A stretch of 64,000 nt of DNA. It comes from Archangium violaceum (GTDB lineage: Bacteria > Myxococcota > Myxococcia > Myxococcales > Myxococcaceae). Position 1 is the first letter of the stretch, and each line of letters starts with the position of its first letter. Below the pieces are notes generated by a model. The model did no database searches and had not been told where the DNA came from. It was given only the letters and a program-made list of their open reading frames with translations. The stretch spans positions 6,678,001 to 6,742,000 of the forward strand of contig NZ_CP069396.1 in NCBI RefSeq assembly GCF_016887565.1, written 5' to 3'. Below are positions 42,329 through 57,109 of the stretch, in pieces. Position numbers and translations under genes: made by a program.

Positions 42329-42985
42329 TCAGATGCTCATCTCACGCACGTTGGGGGCGATCTTGAGCTTGGGCTCGGTGATGGCCTGCACCTGCTCCAC
42401 GGTCACACCGGGGGCCAGCTCGCGCAGCACGAGGCCCTCGGGAGTCACGTCCAGCAGGGCGTACTCGGTGACGATGTGGTTGACGCACTTGAGGCCGGTA
42501 ATGGGCAGGGAGCACTTCTTGAGGATCTTCGGCTTCCCCTCCTTGTTGACGTGCTCCATGGTCACGAAGACGCGCTTGGCGCCCACCGCGAGGTCCATGG
42601 CGCCACCGGGCCCCTTCACCATCTTGCCGGGGATCATCCAGTTGGCCAGGTCACCCTCCTCGCTGACCTCCATGGCGCCGAGCACGGCCAGGTCCACGTG
42701 GCCGCCGCGGATCATCCCGAAGGACAGCGCCGAGTCGAAGAAGGCGGCGCCCTTGACCACGGTCACCGTCTCCTTGCCGGCGTTGATGAGATCCGGATCC
42801 TCCTCGCCTTCCATGGGCCAGGGGCCCATGCCGAGGATGCCGTTCTCCGACTGCAACATGATGTCGATGCCCTTCGGAATGTAGTTGGCAACCAGCGTGG
42901 GGATGCCGATTCCGAGGTTCACGTAATAGCCATCGCGCAGCTCCTGGGCGATGCGCTGGGCAATCTGCTCACGGGTCAGGGGCAT
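42329..42985 (-). CDS. scoB: 3-oxoacid CoA-transferase, subunit B
   Basis: The 218-residue beta subunit of a succinyl-CoA:3-ketoacid or acetoacetate CoA-transferase carries the catalytic Glu in [11 protein letters not shown] and the family strings [13 protein letters not shown] and [13 protein letters not shown]. It transfers CoA to acetoacetate or similar acids. Subunit A is encoded nine bases upstream and a thiolase just before that, so the three form an acetoacetate utilisation or production unit. Confidence 0.92.
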   Translation of the reverse strand: MPLTREQIAQRIAQELRDGYYVNLGIGIPTLVANYIPKGIDIMLQSENGILGMGPWPMEGEEDPDLINAGKETVTVVKGAAFFDSALSFGMIRGGHVDLAVLGAMEVSEEGDLANWMIPGKMVKGPGGAMDLAVGAKRVFVTMEHVNKEGKPKILKKCSLPITGLKCVNHIVTEYALLDVTPEGLVLRELAPGVTVEQVQAITEPKLKIAPNVREMSI

Positions 42986-42994
42986 GGCGTCCTC

Positions 42995-43693
42995 TCAAGC
43001 CTTCTTCTGCACGGTGCGGCGCTCGATCCACTTCTGGAGATCCTTCGCCTGGATGATGCGCTGCACGAAGATGCCGGGCAGGTGCACCTGATCCGGGTCG
43101 ATCTCACCGGCGGGCACGATGTGCTCGGCCTCGACGATGGTGATCTTTCCCGCCATGCACATCATGGGCGAGAAGTTGCGGGCCGTCTTGCGGAACACCA
43201 GGTTGCCCCAGGTGTCCGCCTTCCAGGCGCGCACGATGGTGAAGTCCGCCTTGAGCGGCGTCTCCAGCACGTGCAGCCGCCCGTCGATCATCCGCGTCTC
43301 CTTGCCCTTGGTGAGCTCGGTGCCCGCGCCCGACGGTGTGAAGAAGCCCGCGATGCCGCAGCCACCGGCGCGGATGCGCTCGGCCAGCGTGCCCTGCGGG
43401 TTGAGCTCCACCTCGAGCTGCCCGGAGAGCATCTGCTGCTCGAAGACCTTGTTCTCGCCCACGTAGCTGGCGACGATCTTCTTCACCTGGTTGGCCTTGA
43501 GCAGGATGCCCAGGCCCAGCTCGGTGGTGCCGCAGTTGTTGGAGATGATGGTCAGCCCCTTGGTCCCCTTGCGGTGCAGCGCCGCGATGAGGTTCTCGGG
43601 GTTACCGCACAGCCCGAAGCCGCCGCTCATCAGCGTGGCGCCATCCGGGATGTCGCGGACGGCCTCGTCCGCGCTCGCGAAGATCTTGTTCAT
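42995..43693 (-). CDS. scoA: 3-oxoacid CoA-transferase, subunit A
   Basis: The 232-residue alpha subunit has DGATLMSGGFGLCGNPENLI at the N-terminus and SYVGENKVFEQQML, TPSGAGTEL and GNLVFRKTARNFSPMMC in the core, all typical of SCOT/AtoD-type enzymes. It pairs with subunit B encoded just downstream. A REP-like repeat lies between it and the thiolase gene. Confidence 0.92.
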   Translation of the reverse strand: MNKIFASADEAVRDIPDGATLMSGGFGLCGNPENLIAALHRKGTKGLTIISNNCGTTELGLGILLKANQVKKIVASYVGENKVFEQQMLSGQLEVELNPQGTLAERIRAGGCGIAGFFTPSGAGTELTKGKETRMIDGRLHVLETPLKADFTIVRAWKADTWGNLVFRKTARNFSPMMCMAGKITIVEAEHIVPAGEIDPDQVHLPGIFVQRIIQAKDLQKWIERRTVQKKA

Positions 43694-43732
43694 GAACCCC
43701 TCCTACGAGAACGGGGCGAGGGCCTTCTGGTC

Positions 43733-43772
43733 GACCCTCACCCCGCCCCTCTCCCAGGGGGAGAGGGAGTGT
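43733..43772. repeat. REP-like palindrome, copy 3
   Basis: GACCCTCACCCCGCCCCTCT continues into CCCAGGGGGAGAGGGAG. It has the same CCCTCACCCC head and hairpin core as the other copies, and lies between the thiolase and the CoA-transferase subunit A genes. Confidence 0.75.
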
Positions 43773-43789
43773 TCGTCACCCGCGTTGGA

Positions 43790-44968
<1,179 letters not shown>

Positions 44969-45126
44969 GAACTGCCTCCTTGGGGTGCTGGGGATGACTT
45001 TGGATAACCCCCGGGAGGGCCCTTATCACCACGCCTTGTGGGAGGGTCAAGCCTCCTTGCCCGCTCCCGGGCCGGAGCGTCCACTGGAACGAGAGAAGAG
45101 CTTCTCGCTCCGAGGATCAGCCGGAA

Positions 45127-47826
45127 TCAACGCATGACGCGCCACGTCACGATCCGGGAGTCCGCGCCGCAGGAGGTCAGATACTCACCGAAGTTGATGT
45201 CCCAGGACACGCTCCGCGCCCCTCCCGGGTGGACCCCGGCGAACGAGGCGATGCGCGTGCGGGAGCGCATGTTCCACATCTCGACGGAGCCATCCTGACG
45301 GGTGCCCGCGAGCAGCTCCCCGTCGCCCGACCAGGCGAGCCACGTGAGGGGGGAGGCCCGCCCCGCGAGCGTACCGAGCGGCTCCCGGGTGGTGAAATCC
45401 CACAACCGCACGGGCCATTCGCCGGCCCCATTGCCTCCGGCCGTGACCATCACCTTCCCGTCCGGTCTCCAGGCGACGGCACCCACCGCCTCCTTCTCCA
45501 GCGGGGAGCTCCACACGTGCTCGCCGGTGACCGAGTTCCAGAGGGAGGCCTCCCGGTTCTCTCCCCCCGTGAGCAGGAACATCTTCCCGTCGGCGATGGG
45601 CCGCCAGGCGAGTGCTCGGATGGTGGACGACTGGTGGGCGACGAACGAGATCCCCGGTTCCGTTGACGTGGGATTCCACACCATCACGCGACCCTGCGTG
45701 CTGCCCGCCGCGAGGGCGACGTTCATCGGGCTCCAGGCAATGCGGCTCACCGGCTCCCCGAGGTTCCACGTGCGCGCGGACACCGAGCCATCCTCGGCGC
45801 GCCAGTAGTTCAAGGTGCCGTCCTCGTAGCCGCTGGCGATCCAGGTGCTCGACGAGTCCCAGCCCATCGCGGTCACCTTCGCGCTCCCGGACAGCGTCCG
45901 CAGCCACTGGCCCTGGGCGTTCCAGAGCCAGATGCGCCCGTCCTCGCTGACGGTGGCCAGCGTCCTGGCGTCGGGGCTCCAGGCGGCCATGAGCGGGCGG
46001 AACTGGTAGCGCTCGAGCGTGCGCTCCACCGTGAGTCCGGGTGTGGCGAGCACGGAGATCCCACCCGGCTCGGTGACGGCCAGCGACGCGCGGCTCGGAT
46101 GGAAGGCAAGCTCCGTGGTGCCCCGAGGCATCTGCACGGGGCCGCCCAGCACCTTGTCCGTGTTGGGATCCACGACGAGGAGCCGCGTCTCATCGCCCGC
46201 CGCGATGGACTGGCCATCCGGGCTCCACGCCGCCACCTGGTTCGTCTCGTAGGAGGACTGCGTGCTCGACAACTGGCGCAGCCACGTGCCATCGCGCACC
46301 TGGTAGAGCTGGAGCTTGCCGTAGTGCGTATCGAGCGCGAACTGGTCACCCAGGGGACCCCACGTGAAGCCACGGCCCTGCACGAGCCCGAGCGACTCGC
46401 CGTCGGGATCGCGGAAATAGACGCCCTTCCAGGTGCTCTGGTTCTCGGGCCCGCCCCAGTTCTCGAACGCCAGCCGCGTGCCGTCCGGGCTCCACTGGAT
46501 CCGATCGAGCCTCGACTCCTCGCCCCGCGCGAACTTGTCCGTGGAGAGGTTCTGGATGCGCCACCGGAGCGCATCGACGCTGGCCAGCCGGGTGCCATCC
46601 GGACTCCAGGCCAGGGAGCGCACGCCCGTGCCCGGCCCGTCCACCTTGCGGATCAGCTCGCCCGTGGAGGAATTCCAGAAGCGGATGAACCCGTCCCCTC
46701 CTCCCGTGGCGAGCTGCGTGCCATCCGGGCTCCAGGCCACCGCCCGCACGTCGGACGGGTGGGCGGGTAGCATCCGCAGGAGCGCTCCGCTGCCCGCGTC
46801 CCAGAGGGCCACGGTGCCGACGTCGCCCAGGGCCGCCGCGATCCGCGTCCCGTCCGGACTCCACACCGTGGAGCGGGGCCCGCTCGTCCCCGTGCGCTGC
46901 CAGCTCTGCTCGAAGCGGACGATGGGCACGAAGCGCGCCGTGCACTCGAGCGGCACATCGAGCGTGACCTGGGTCGTCTCGGCCGTGCCCGTGCAGGCAC
47001 CACCCCACCGCTCGAATTTCCACCCCTCGGCCGCCTCGGCCTTCAGGCTCACGGTGCCTCCGGTCAGGGTCTCGGTGCAGTCACCGGTGCAGGACAGTCC
47101 GGCCGGAGTGCTCGTCACCCTTCCCTCGCCCTCGAGCGTCATACGGAACGTGTAGGACAGCGGGTCTCTCGCGAACCGGGCCGTGCACGAGGCCTCCGCG
47201 GAGAGCACGAGCGAGATCCGCGGCTCCGCGCCCTCGCACTTCCCCGTCCAGCCCACGAGGGACCACCCCGGCGCGGGAGTCGCCGTCAGCGTGAGCGGTG
47301 TGCCCGCCTCGAACACCACTTCGCAGCGCGTCCCGCAGTCGATGCCCTCCGGGCTGCTGCGCACTGTGCCCTCCCCTTCCACGCTCGTGGTCAGCGTGAA
47401 CCGGGGCCGCGGCGAGATGGTGACCGTGAAGGGCTCGGACCAATCGCCCACCACATCGCCCGTGTTGCGCGCCACGCAGCGCACCGCGTAGCTGCCGGGT
47501 TTCTCGAAGACGTGCTCCTGTTCGCCCATCCGCCCATCCGCCAGCGGCTCCGTCCACCCCCCCGTGGGCTCGCTCGGGTTGATGGGCCCATCCGTGTCTC
47601 CCCAGTCGAAGGCGTACGTGAGATCCAGCCGGCTCGGATCCCTCGCGATGCACCCGAAGCTCAGGGGCTCACCCGCGATGCCTTGCGCCTGCCCGGCCGC
47701 GACGTTCGCCCTCCCGGGCGGATCGACCTGCTCGAAGGGATTCTTCTCGCAGGCGCTCAGGGCCAGCAGCGAGCCCATGAGCAGGTGGACGGAGATTGGC
47801 CGGAGGTATCGCTTGGATTCGTGCAC
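45127..47826 (-). CDS. Large lipoprotein with PKD, Cys-loop and WD40 repeats
   Basis: The protein has 899 residues. The lipoprotein signal ends in lipobox LSAC (Cys26). A PKD-like Ig domain follows (about 60-140, FDWGDTDGP, then EKPGSYAVRCVARN). Next come repeated beta modules of about 80 residues with paired Cys (GIDCGTRC, WTGKCEG, LSCTGDC, WGGACTG), as in bacterial InlB-B-like repeats. From about 310 to the end there are many WD40 repeats of WSPDGTRIA type, enough for two propellers. It is likely an outer-membrane-anchored binding scaffold. Start GTG with GGAAGGA upstream; the longer frame begins in the REP repeat and was rejected. Confidence 0.82.
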   Translation of the reverse strand: MHESKRYLRPISVHLLMGSLLALSACEKNPFEQVDPPGRANVAAGQAQGIAGEPLSFGCIARDPSRLDLTYAFDWGDTDGPINPSEPTGGWTEPLADGRMGEQEHVFEKPGSYAVRCVARNTGDVVGDWSEPFTVTISPRPRFTLTTSVEGEGTVRSSPEGIDCGTRCEVVFEAGTPLTLTATPAPGWSLVGWTGKCEGAEPRISLVLSAEASCTARFARDPLSYTFRMTLEGEGRVTSTPAGLSCTGDCTETLTGGTVSLKAEAAEGWKFERWGGACTGTAETTQVTLDVPLECTARFVPIVRFEQSWQRTGTSGPRSTVWSPDGTRIAAALGDVGTVALWDAGSGALLRMLPAHPSDVRAVAWSPDGTQLATGGGDGFIRFWNSSTGELIRKVDGPGTGVRSLAWSPDGTRLASVDALRWRIQNLSTDKFARGEESRLDRIQWSPDGTRLAFENWGGPENQSTWKGVYFRDPDGESLGLVQGRGFTWGPLGDQFALDTHYGKLQLYQVRDGTWLRQLSSTQSSYETNQVAAWSPDGQSIAAGDETRLLVVDPNTDKVLGGPVQMPRGTTELAFHPSRASLAVTEPGGISVLATPGLTVERTLERYQFRPLMAAWSPDARTLATVSEDGRIWLWNAQGQWLRTLSGSAKVTAMGWDSSSTWIASGYEDGTLNYWRAEDGSVSARTWNLGEPVSRIAWSPMNVALAAGSTQGRVMVWNPTSTEPGISFVAHQSSTIRALAWRPIADGKMFLLTGGENREASLWNSVTGEHVWSSPLEKEAVGAVAWRPDGKVMVTAGGNGAGEWPVRLWDFTTREPLGTLAGRASPLTWLAWSGDGELLAGTRQDGSVEMWNMRSRTRIASFAGVHPGGARSVSWDINFGEYLTSCGADSRIVTWRVMR

Positions 47827-47920
47827 TGCACGTCCTTCCGCACGGGTGGTTGGGGGACCAAGGGCTAATACCCGGCGGGACGCGGAGTCAATTGGGCGCG
47901 GGCATCGAGCACCGGGCTTC

Positions 47921-48020
47921 ATACCCTCACCCCAGCCCTCTCCCAGAGGGAGAGGGGGCATCCACGGTGAGGAACCAGGTTGGACCCTCTCCCTCTGGGA
48001 GAGGGACGGGGTGAGGGTAT
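47921..48020. repeat. REP-like palindromes, copy 4 (inverted pair)
   Basis: One unit reads rightward (ATACCCTCACCCCAGCCCTC, 47921 onward) and a second, inverted, ends GACGGGGTGAGGGTAT (to about 48020). The pair can fold into one long stem with a spacer of about 23 bases. It lies between the WD40 lipoprotein and rpsA genes. Confidence 0.8.
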
Positions 48021-48067
48021 CGGATGGACTCGGGTTCCAACGTTGGGAAGGAAGAGGGAGTACTTCG

Positions 48068-48107
48068 AAAAACAGACGGCCGGATTCCCTCTCGGGAACC
48101 CGGCCGC
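48068..48107 (-). terminator. Rho-independent terminator of rpsA
   Basis: On the - strand CGGCCGGGTTCCC, a GAGA loop and GGGAATCCGGCCG form a long stem, followed by TCTGTTTTT. It lies about 35 bases after the rpsA stop. Confidence 0.8.
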
Positions 48108-48140
48108 CTTGTGTCTCTCTCGTGAGAGTCGACTCGCTGA

Positions 48141-49850
<1,710 letters not shown>

Positions 49851-49899
49851 GAGATTGGGAATCCTAACTGGTACAACTGCCCCCGGTTGTTGACGACAG

Positions 49900-49995
49900 C
49901 CACTCGCGGGGAGCTACGAGTGGCGCGCGATCCAGTCCCACAATGGGGCTGAGTCGAAGCCGCGCACCCTAGACACCGGTTACACCGGCAGTCAA
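49900..49995 (-). promoter_or_regulatory. rpsA promoter and leader hairpin
   Basis: Read on the - strand, TTGACT (49990-49995) and TAGGGT (49966-49971) are 18 bases apart, giving a transcript with a leader of about 110 bases before the rpsA ATG. In the leader CCACTCG and CGAGTGG (49900-49923) form a 7-bp hairpin, a possible site for S1 feedback. The 218 bases from 49996 to 50213, up to the acyl-CoA dehydrogenase stop, contain no gene or clear signal. Confidence 0.5.
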
Positions 49996-50213
49996 GCGAG
50001 CACGGGATCCTTGTTCACAGTCCTGATAATGCGGCCCCAGGTGGGAGAACACCCCCCATGGTCCAGGGCCCTCGTCCGGCAGGCAGGCGCTCCGGGGTTC
50101 CGGGGGTCGGTCTGCCGCGGATGGAAAGTTGATAACCCCTCCCGGCCCGCGCCATCACCCCGGAGCACGAGGGGCGCCCGGGTCCGTGGGACCTCGGCCA
50201 GGGGGGCGGGCGG

Positions 50214-51359
50214 TCAGTCGAGCAGCTTGAACGTCTCGCGGGCGATCACCAGGCGCTGCACCTCGCTGGTGCCCTCGTAGATGGTCTGCACGCGGGCGTC
50301 GCGGAAGTAGCGCTCCACCGGGAACTCGTCGATGTAGCCGTACCCGCCGTGGATCTGCACCGCCTTGTCCACCACGCGGTTGGACATCTCACTGGCGTAC
50401 AGCTTCGCCATCGAGGCCTCGCGGGTGAACGGCTTGCCCTCCTCCTTGAGGTACGCGGCCCGGAGCGTCAGCAGCTCCGCCGCCTGCAGCTCGGTGGCCA
50501 TGTTGGCCAGCATGAAGCGCAGCGCCTGGAACTCGCCGATGGGCTGCCCGAAGGCCTTGCGGTCCTTCGCGTACCGGATGGAGGCCTCCAGCGCCGCCCG
50601 CGCCACGCCACACGCCTGCGAGGCGATGCCGATGCGCCCACCGTCCAGCGCGATCATCGCCAGCTTGAAGCCGTCGCCCTCCTTGCCCAGGAGGTTCTCC
50701 GCGGGGATCTCCATGTCCTCGAACGTGAGGCCCACGGTGTTGGACGAGCGCAGGCCCATCTTGTCCTCATGCTTGCCGACGATGAGGCCCCGCGTCCCAC
50801 CCTCCACGATGAAGGCGGAGATGCCCTTGTTCCCCTGCCCTCCCGTCAGCGCCCAGACCACCATCACCCCCGCGTAGGCGCCGGAGGTGATCCACTGCTT
50901 GCTGCCGTTGAGGACCCACTTGTCCCCGCGCCGCACGGCCGTGGTGCGCATGGCGCGCGGATCCGAGCCCGCGTGCGCCTCGGAGAGCGCGAACGAGCCC
51001 ACCACCGCCTCGCCCGACGTCAGGCGCGTGACGTACTTCTCGCGCTGCGCGTCGGTGCCGAACTTCTGGATGAGCTCGGCGCACATGTTCGTCACGGCCA
51101 TGGCCACCGAGGTGGACGCACACGCCGCCGCCATCTCCATCATCGCCAGCGAATAGGAGACGACCCCCGCCTCGGCGCCGCCGTACTGGGAGGGGATGTT
51201 CACCCCCATGAGTCCCAGGGAGGCCAGCTCCTTGAAGAGCTCGGTGGGGAAATACTCCTCCTTGTCGAAGCGGCGGGCCTGGGGAGCCACCCGCTCGCGG
51301 GCGAACTTGCGCGCGGTGTCGCGGATGAGCGTCTGCGTCTCGGTGAGCTCGAGGTTCAC
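50214..51359 (-). CDS. Acyl-CoA dehydrogenase
   Basis: The 381-residue flavoprotein oxidises acyl-CoA to trans-2-enoyl-CoA, with electrons passing to ETF. FAD-binding strings FALSEAHAGSD and WITSGAYAG are present. The catalytic Glu lies in the C-terminal IYEGTSEVQRLVIAR motif, as in short-chain and glutaryl/isobutyryl types. It is similar in outline to the second dehydrogenase encoded 530 bases upstream, with an AgmX-like gene between. The exact chain or branch specificity is not determinable here. Confidence 0.92.
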   Translation of the reverse strand: MNLELTETQTLIRDTARKFARERVAPQARRFDKEEYFPTELFKELASLGLMGVNIPSQYGGAEAGVVSYSLAMMEMAAACASTSVAMAVTNMCAELIQKFGTDAQREKYVTRLTSGEAVVGSFALSEAHAGSDPRAMRTTAVRRGDKWVLNGSKQWITSGAYAGVMVVWALTGGQGNKGISAFIVEGGTRGLIVGKHEDKMGLRSSNTVGLTFEDMEIPAENLLGKEGDGFKLAMIALDGGRIGIASQACGVARAALEASIRYAKDRKAFGQPIGEFQALRFMLANMATELQAAELLTLRAAYLKEEGKPFTREASMAKLYASEMSNRVVDKAVQIHGGYGYIDEFPVERYFRDARVQTIYEGTSEVQRLVIARETFKLLD

Positions 51360-51369
51360 GGGGCGGGTC

Positions 51370-51876
51370 CTACTTGAGGGCCTTGAGGTTGAACGGATAC
51401 TCGATGGGGTACTCGCGCTTGTCCGGCGTCGGCGGGAACGTGATGCTGGAGATGACGTTCACCACGCACTCGTGCAGACGCGTGTTCTTCAGCGTCGTGC
51501 CCGACTTGGCCACCTTCGCGTTGCGCACGAAGCCGTCCGGGGTGATCGTGAAGGTCGTCAGGATGCGGCCCTCCTCCACGTTGCTGCCCTTGGTCGCGAG
51601 GATCTCCTCGTAGCAGTCCTGGATGTCGCGCGAGTGGTACTGCATCACCTCGCGGATGGTGTCCGGGGTGAAGGGCATGCGGTTGATGTCCGGAGGCGGA
51701 GGACGCGCCGGCGCGGCCGTCGTCTTCTTCTCCTGCGCGGGGGCGGCGCCAGGGTCCGGAGTCGTTGCCTTGGCGGACGAGCCGCTCTTGGCGGACGAAC
51801 CTTGCTTCCCGGACGAGCCTTGCGCGAACGCCAAGCCCGCCCCGAGCACCACCACCGCGAACAGGGAGCGCTTCAT
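51370..51876 (-). CDS. AgmX/PglI C-terminal-type (TonB-like) exported protein
   Basis: The 168-residue protein has a signal peptide (VVVLGAGLAFAQ), a Ser/Gly/Lys-rich low-complexity linker with repeats of SSAKSGSSAK, then a C-terminal domain with paired Cys (IQDCYEE and LHECVVN) and ITPDGFVRNAKVAKSG. This is the myxobacterial AgmX/PglI fold related to TonB energy-transducer ends. There is no long periplasm-spanning membrane anchor. It lies between two acyl-CoA dehydrogenase genes, 10 and 14 bases from them, so co-transcription is likely though the functional link is unclear. Confidence 0.75.
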   Translation of the reverse strand: MKRSLFAVVVLGAGLAFAQGSSGKQGSSAKSGSSAKATTPDPGAAPAQEKKTTAAPARPPPPDINRMPFTPDTIREVMQYHSRDIQDCYEEILATKGSNVEEGRILTTFTITPDGFVRNAKVAKSGTTLKNTRLHECVVNVISSITFPPTPDKREYPIEYPFNLKALK

Positions 51877-51890
51877 ACGGCCTTACTCCT

Positions 51891-53033
<1,143 letters not shown>

Positions 53034-53172
53034 GGCACTCCTGGGGTAAGGGCGCAGAGGTACATAGTACGGGGCAGGATCATCGGGAACACCGGTTGCA
53101 AGAGGGGCCGGCAAGTGCTGGTTGCCGCGCCCATTAGCCAGCACGCGCTCGTCCCGCCCCTCCCATCCCGGC

Positions 53173-53949
<777 letters not shown>

Positions 53950-53980
53950 GTGGGGATCCTCGGGGTGGGAAGACGGTGAC

Positions 53981-54068
53981 GGATACCCTCACCCCCGCCC
54001 TCTCCCGGTGGGAGAGGGGGTTGGCACTCCTCCCTCTCCCTTCGGGAGAGGGTCGGGGTGAGGGTACG
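53981..54068. repeat. REP-like palindromes, copy 5 (inverted pair)
   Basis: A rightward unit starting GATACCCTCACCCCCGCCCT and an inverted unit ending GGTCGGGGTGAGGGTAC flank a short spacer. The arrangement is the same as copy 4. It lies between the crotonase gene and the 3-hydroxybutyryl-CoA dehydrogenase stop. Confidence 0.8.
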
Positions 54069-54079
54069 TGTGCCTGCGC

Positions 54080-54928
<849 letters not shown>

Positions 54929-55004
54929 GGCGTTCGAGACCCCTTGCTCGGTAAATCGGTAAACGAGGAACCGGGCGGCGCTATAGCCCTGGCCCTCCTA
55001 CCGG

Positions 55005-55415
55005 TCAACGACCCTCGGGTACTCGGAGCCCGCGCTCGATGCGCACGTCTTCGTCTCCCAGTGTCAACCGCTCCACACGGGGGGGCCGGGAAGGTCCACT
55101 TTCACCCCGAGCGAACACCCACACCTCGTACGTCCCCGAGGCAAGCGACGTCTTCTCGGTGACGGAGTCCGGCGGGCCCGCCTGGAAGGAGTGCACCTGG
55201 CGCTTCACCACCTCGCCGTCCGCGTCCTTCACCTGGAACTCGACGGTCCGGATCTCACTCCAGCCGGGGCCCACCAGCCGCCACACCAGCTCGCGCTCGG
55301 GCACGTTCGAGCCCTTCCACAGCCAGATGCCCAACGCCGCCAGCAACAGGAATGGCAACCGCTTCGCCAGGGGATGCTGGCGCCAGTTGCGCCGCTGGCC
55401 GCCCTCGCCTTCCAC
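55005..55415 (-). CDS. Small membrane-anchored protein of unknown function
   Basis: The 136-residue protein has one membrane helix at about residues 20-34 (LPFLLLAALGIWLW) and a beta-rich outer domain (ELVWRLVGPGWSEIRTVEFQ, then SGTYEVWVFARGE), similar in outline to an Ig-like or DUF-type fold. GTG start with AGGAG seven bases upstream. It follows the next gene (55420-55890) by four bases and is co-transcribed with it. No family is recognised. Confidence 0.65.
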   Translation of the reverse strand: MEGEGGQRRNWRQHPLAKRLPFLLLAALGIWLWKGSNVPERELVWRLVGPGWSEIRTVEFQVKDADGEVVKRQVHSFQAGPPDSVTEKTSLASGTYEVWVFARGESGPSRPPRVERLTLGDEDVRIERGLRVPEGR

Positions 55416-55419
55416 GCCG

Positions 55420-55890
55420 TCACTCCTTCTTGGCGGAAGCCTTCTTGCCGCCGCGGCGCGTGTTCAGCTCGGTGACGACCACCTTGGTCCGCCGAGGGGC
55501 CTCCTCCTGCTCCTCCTCGTCGCGGTCCTCGGGAGGCACCAGGCGGATCTGCGCCTTCACCTCGATGGTCATCCCGGACACCAGCTTGAGGAGCTCGTCG
55601 CGCAGCTTCTCCGACTGGAGGAAGCGCCGGACCTCCTCGGAGACGACGCGGCCCACCTCGTCCTTCGTCTTCTCCGCCTGCCCGAGGATGTAGCCGAGCA
55701 TCTCCTTGGGCAGCTTGAGCTGGCCGGCCAGCGAGCGGATGCCCTCCTCCGTCATGAAGAGGGCGCCCAGGCCCGCCACGGCCACCTTGCGCACGAACTC
55801 CGGCACGAACCCCGGGCGGGAACCCTCCCGCCCCGGCTCTTCACCGAGTAGCGGATCGAAGTCGTCTTCGGGTTCCTTGCCGTGCGTCAT
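55420..55890 (-). CDS. Uncharacterised acidic/basic helical protein
   Basis: This 156-residue protein has an acidic N-terminus (EPEDDFDPLLGEEPG). The central helical part (FVRKVAVAGLGALFMTEEGI, then LPKEMLGYILGQAEKTKDEV) and its length resemble phasin- or gas-vesicle-associated-type helices. The C-terminus is a charged beta segment with a Lys tail (TRRGGKKASAKKE). The short segment VAVAGLGALFM could associate with membrane. I cannot name a family. It is co-transcribed with the small membrane protein downstream. Confidence 0.6.
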   Translation of the reverse strand: MTHGKEPEDDFDPLLGEEPGREGSRPGFVPEFVRKVAVAGLGALFMTEEGIRSLAGQLKLPKEMLGYILGQAEKTKDEVGRVVSEEVRRFLQSEKLRDELLKLVSGMTIEVKAQIRLVPPEDRDEEEQEEAPRRTKVVVTELNTRRGGKKASAKKE

Positions 55891-55917
55891 GGGAGTCCTC
55901 GGGGTTGTCGGGGGCCG

Positions 55918-57006
55918 TTAGCGTACCACCGGCAGCTTCACCGCCACCCGCATGTTCTCGGTGGAGACGCGGCCGGCGATGTTGCGCGCCATCCCCATGA
56001 AGGCCTGGGCCTCGGGGCTGTCCGGCGCGCTCAGCACCACCGGCACGCCCGCGTCACCCGACTCGCGGATCTTCAGATCCAGGGGGATCTCCCCCAGGAA
56101 CGGGATGCTGAACATCTCCGCCGCCTTGTGGCCGCCGCCCCGGTTGAAGATGGGCGTGGCCTTCGAGCAGTGCGGGCACACGAACTGGCTCATGTTCTCC
56201 ACGATGCCCAGTACGGGGATGTGCACCTTGTCGAACATCTGCTTGGCGCGCACCACGTCCGCCAGCGCCACGTCCTGCGGCGTCGTCACCAGCACCGCGC
56301 CCGCCGCCCTCACCGACTGTGACAGCGTCAGCGCCACGTCGCCCGTCCCGGGCGGCAGGTCGAGGATGAGGTAGTCCAGCTCGCCCCAGCGCACGTCCCG
56401 CACCAGCTGCATCAGCGCCCCGTGCAGCATGGGCCCGCGCCAGATGAGCGCCTGATCCGCCTCCACCAGGAAGCCGATCGACATCACCTTCAGCCCGTGC
56501 TTCTCCAGCGGCAGCAGCGACTTGCCATCCGGGCTCACCGGCTTCTCGGTGATGCCCGTCATCAGCGGAACCGAGGGACCGTAGAAGTCCGCGTCCAGCA
56601 GGCCCACCTTCGCGCCCTCGCGCGCCAGCGCCGCCGCCAGGTTCACCGACACCGTGCTCTTGCCCACGCCGCCCTTGCCGGCGCCGACGAGGATCACGTT
56701 CTTCACCTGCGGCAGGATCGCCTGCCCCTGCTGCCCGGCCACGCCCGTCGGCGCCGAGCGCACCTGCGCGCCCCACTCGATGTCGAACGTCTTCAGCCCC
56801 GGCACCTGCTTCAGCGCCGCCTCGGCGTCCGCCTGGATCTTCCCCTTCAGCGGGCACGCTGGCGTCGTCAGCTCGATCTTGAGCTTCGCCTTGTCGCCGT
56901 CCACGCGGATGTCCTTCACCATCCCGGCCTTCACCAGGTCGATGTGCAGCTCGGGATCCATCACCTTCGACATCGCCGCGAGGATGTCGCGCTCGGAAAC
57001 GCTCAT
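55918..57006 (-). CDS. mrp: Mrp/NBP35-family iron-sulfur carrier ATPase (ApbC)
   Basis: The 362-residue protein has an N-terminal MIP18/DUF59 domain (DILAAMSKVMDPELHIDLVK, with Cys in TTPACPLKGK) and a P-loop ATPase with the deviant Walker A GKGGVGKST near residue 115. DADFYGPSVP, DLPPGTGD and the CxxC motif FVCPHCSK bind the transferable cluster. Mrp proteins deliver 4Fe-4S clusters to target enzymes. Start ATG MSVSERD. Confidence 0.93.
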   Translation of the reverse strand: MSVSERDILAAMSKVMDPELHIDLVKAGMVKDIRVDGDKAKLKIELTTPACPLKGKIQADAEAALKQVPGLKTFDIEWGAQVRSAPTGVAGQQGQAILPQVKNVILVGAGKGGVGKSTVSVNLAAALAREGAKVGLLDADFYGPSVPLMTGITEKPVSPDGKSLLPLEKHGLKVMSIGFLVEADQALIWRGPMLHGALMQLVRDVRWGELDYLILDLPPGTGDVALTLSQSVRAAGAVLVTTPQDVALADVVRAKQMFDKVHIPVLGIVENMSQFVCPHCSKATPIFNRGGGHKAAEMFSIPFLGEIPLDLKIRESGDAGVPVVLSAPDSPEAQAFMGMARNIAGRVSTENMRVAVKLPVVR

Positions 57007-57109
57007 CTGGAGTACCTGAATCCTTTTGAATCCGGGAGGTTGGGGGTCCCCCCTCGGAAGGGCGCGGAATAGCCAGCGGCCCCCCTGGTGTCAACCACCT
57101 CTAACCCCG

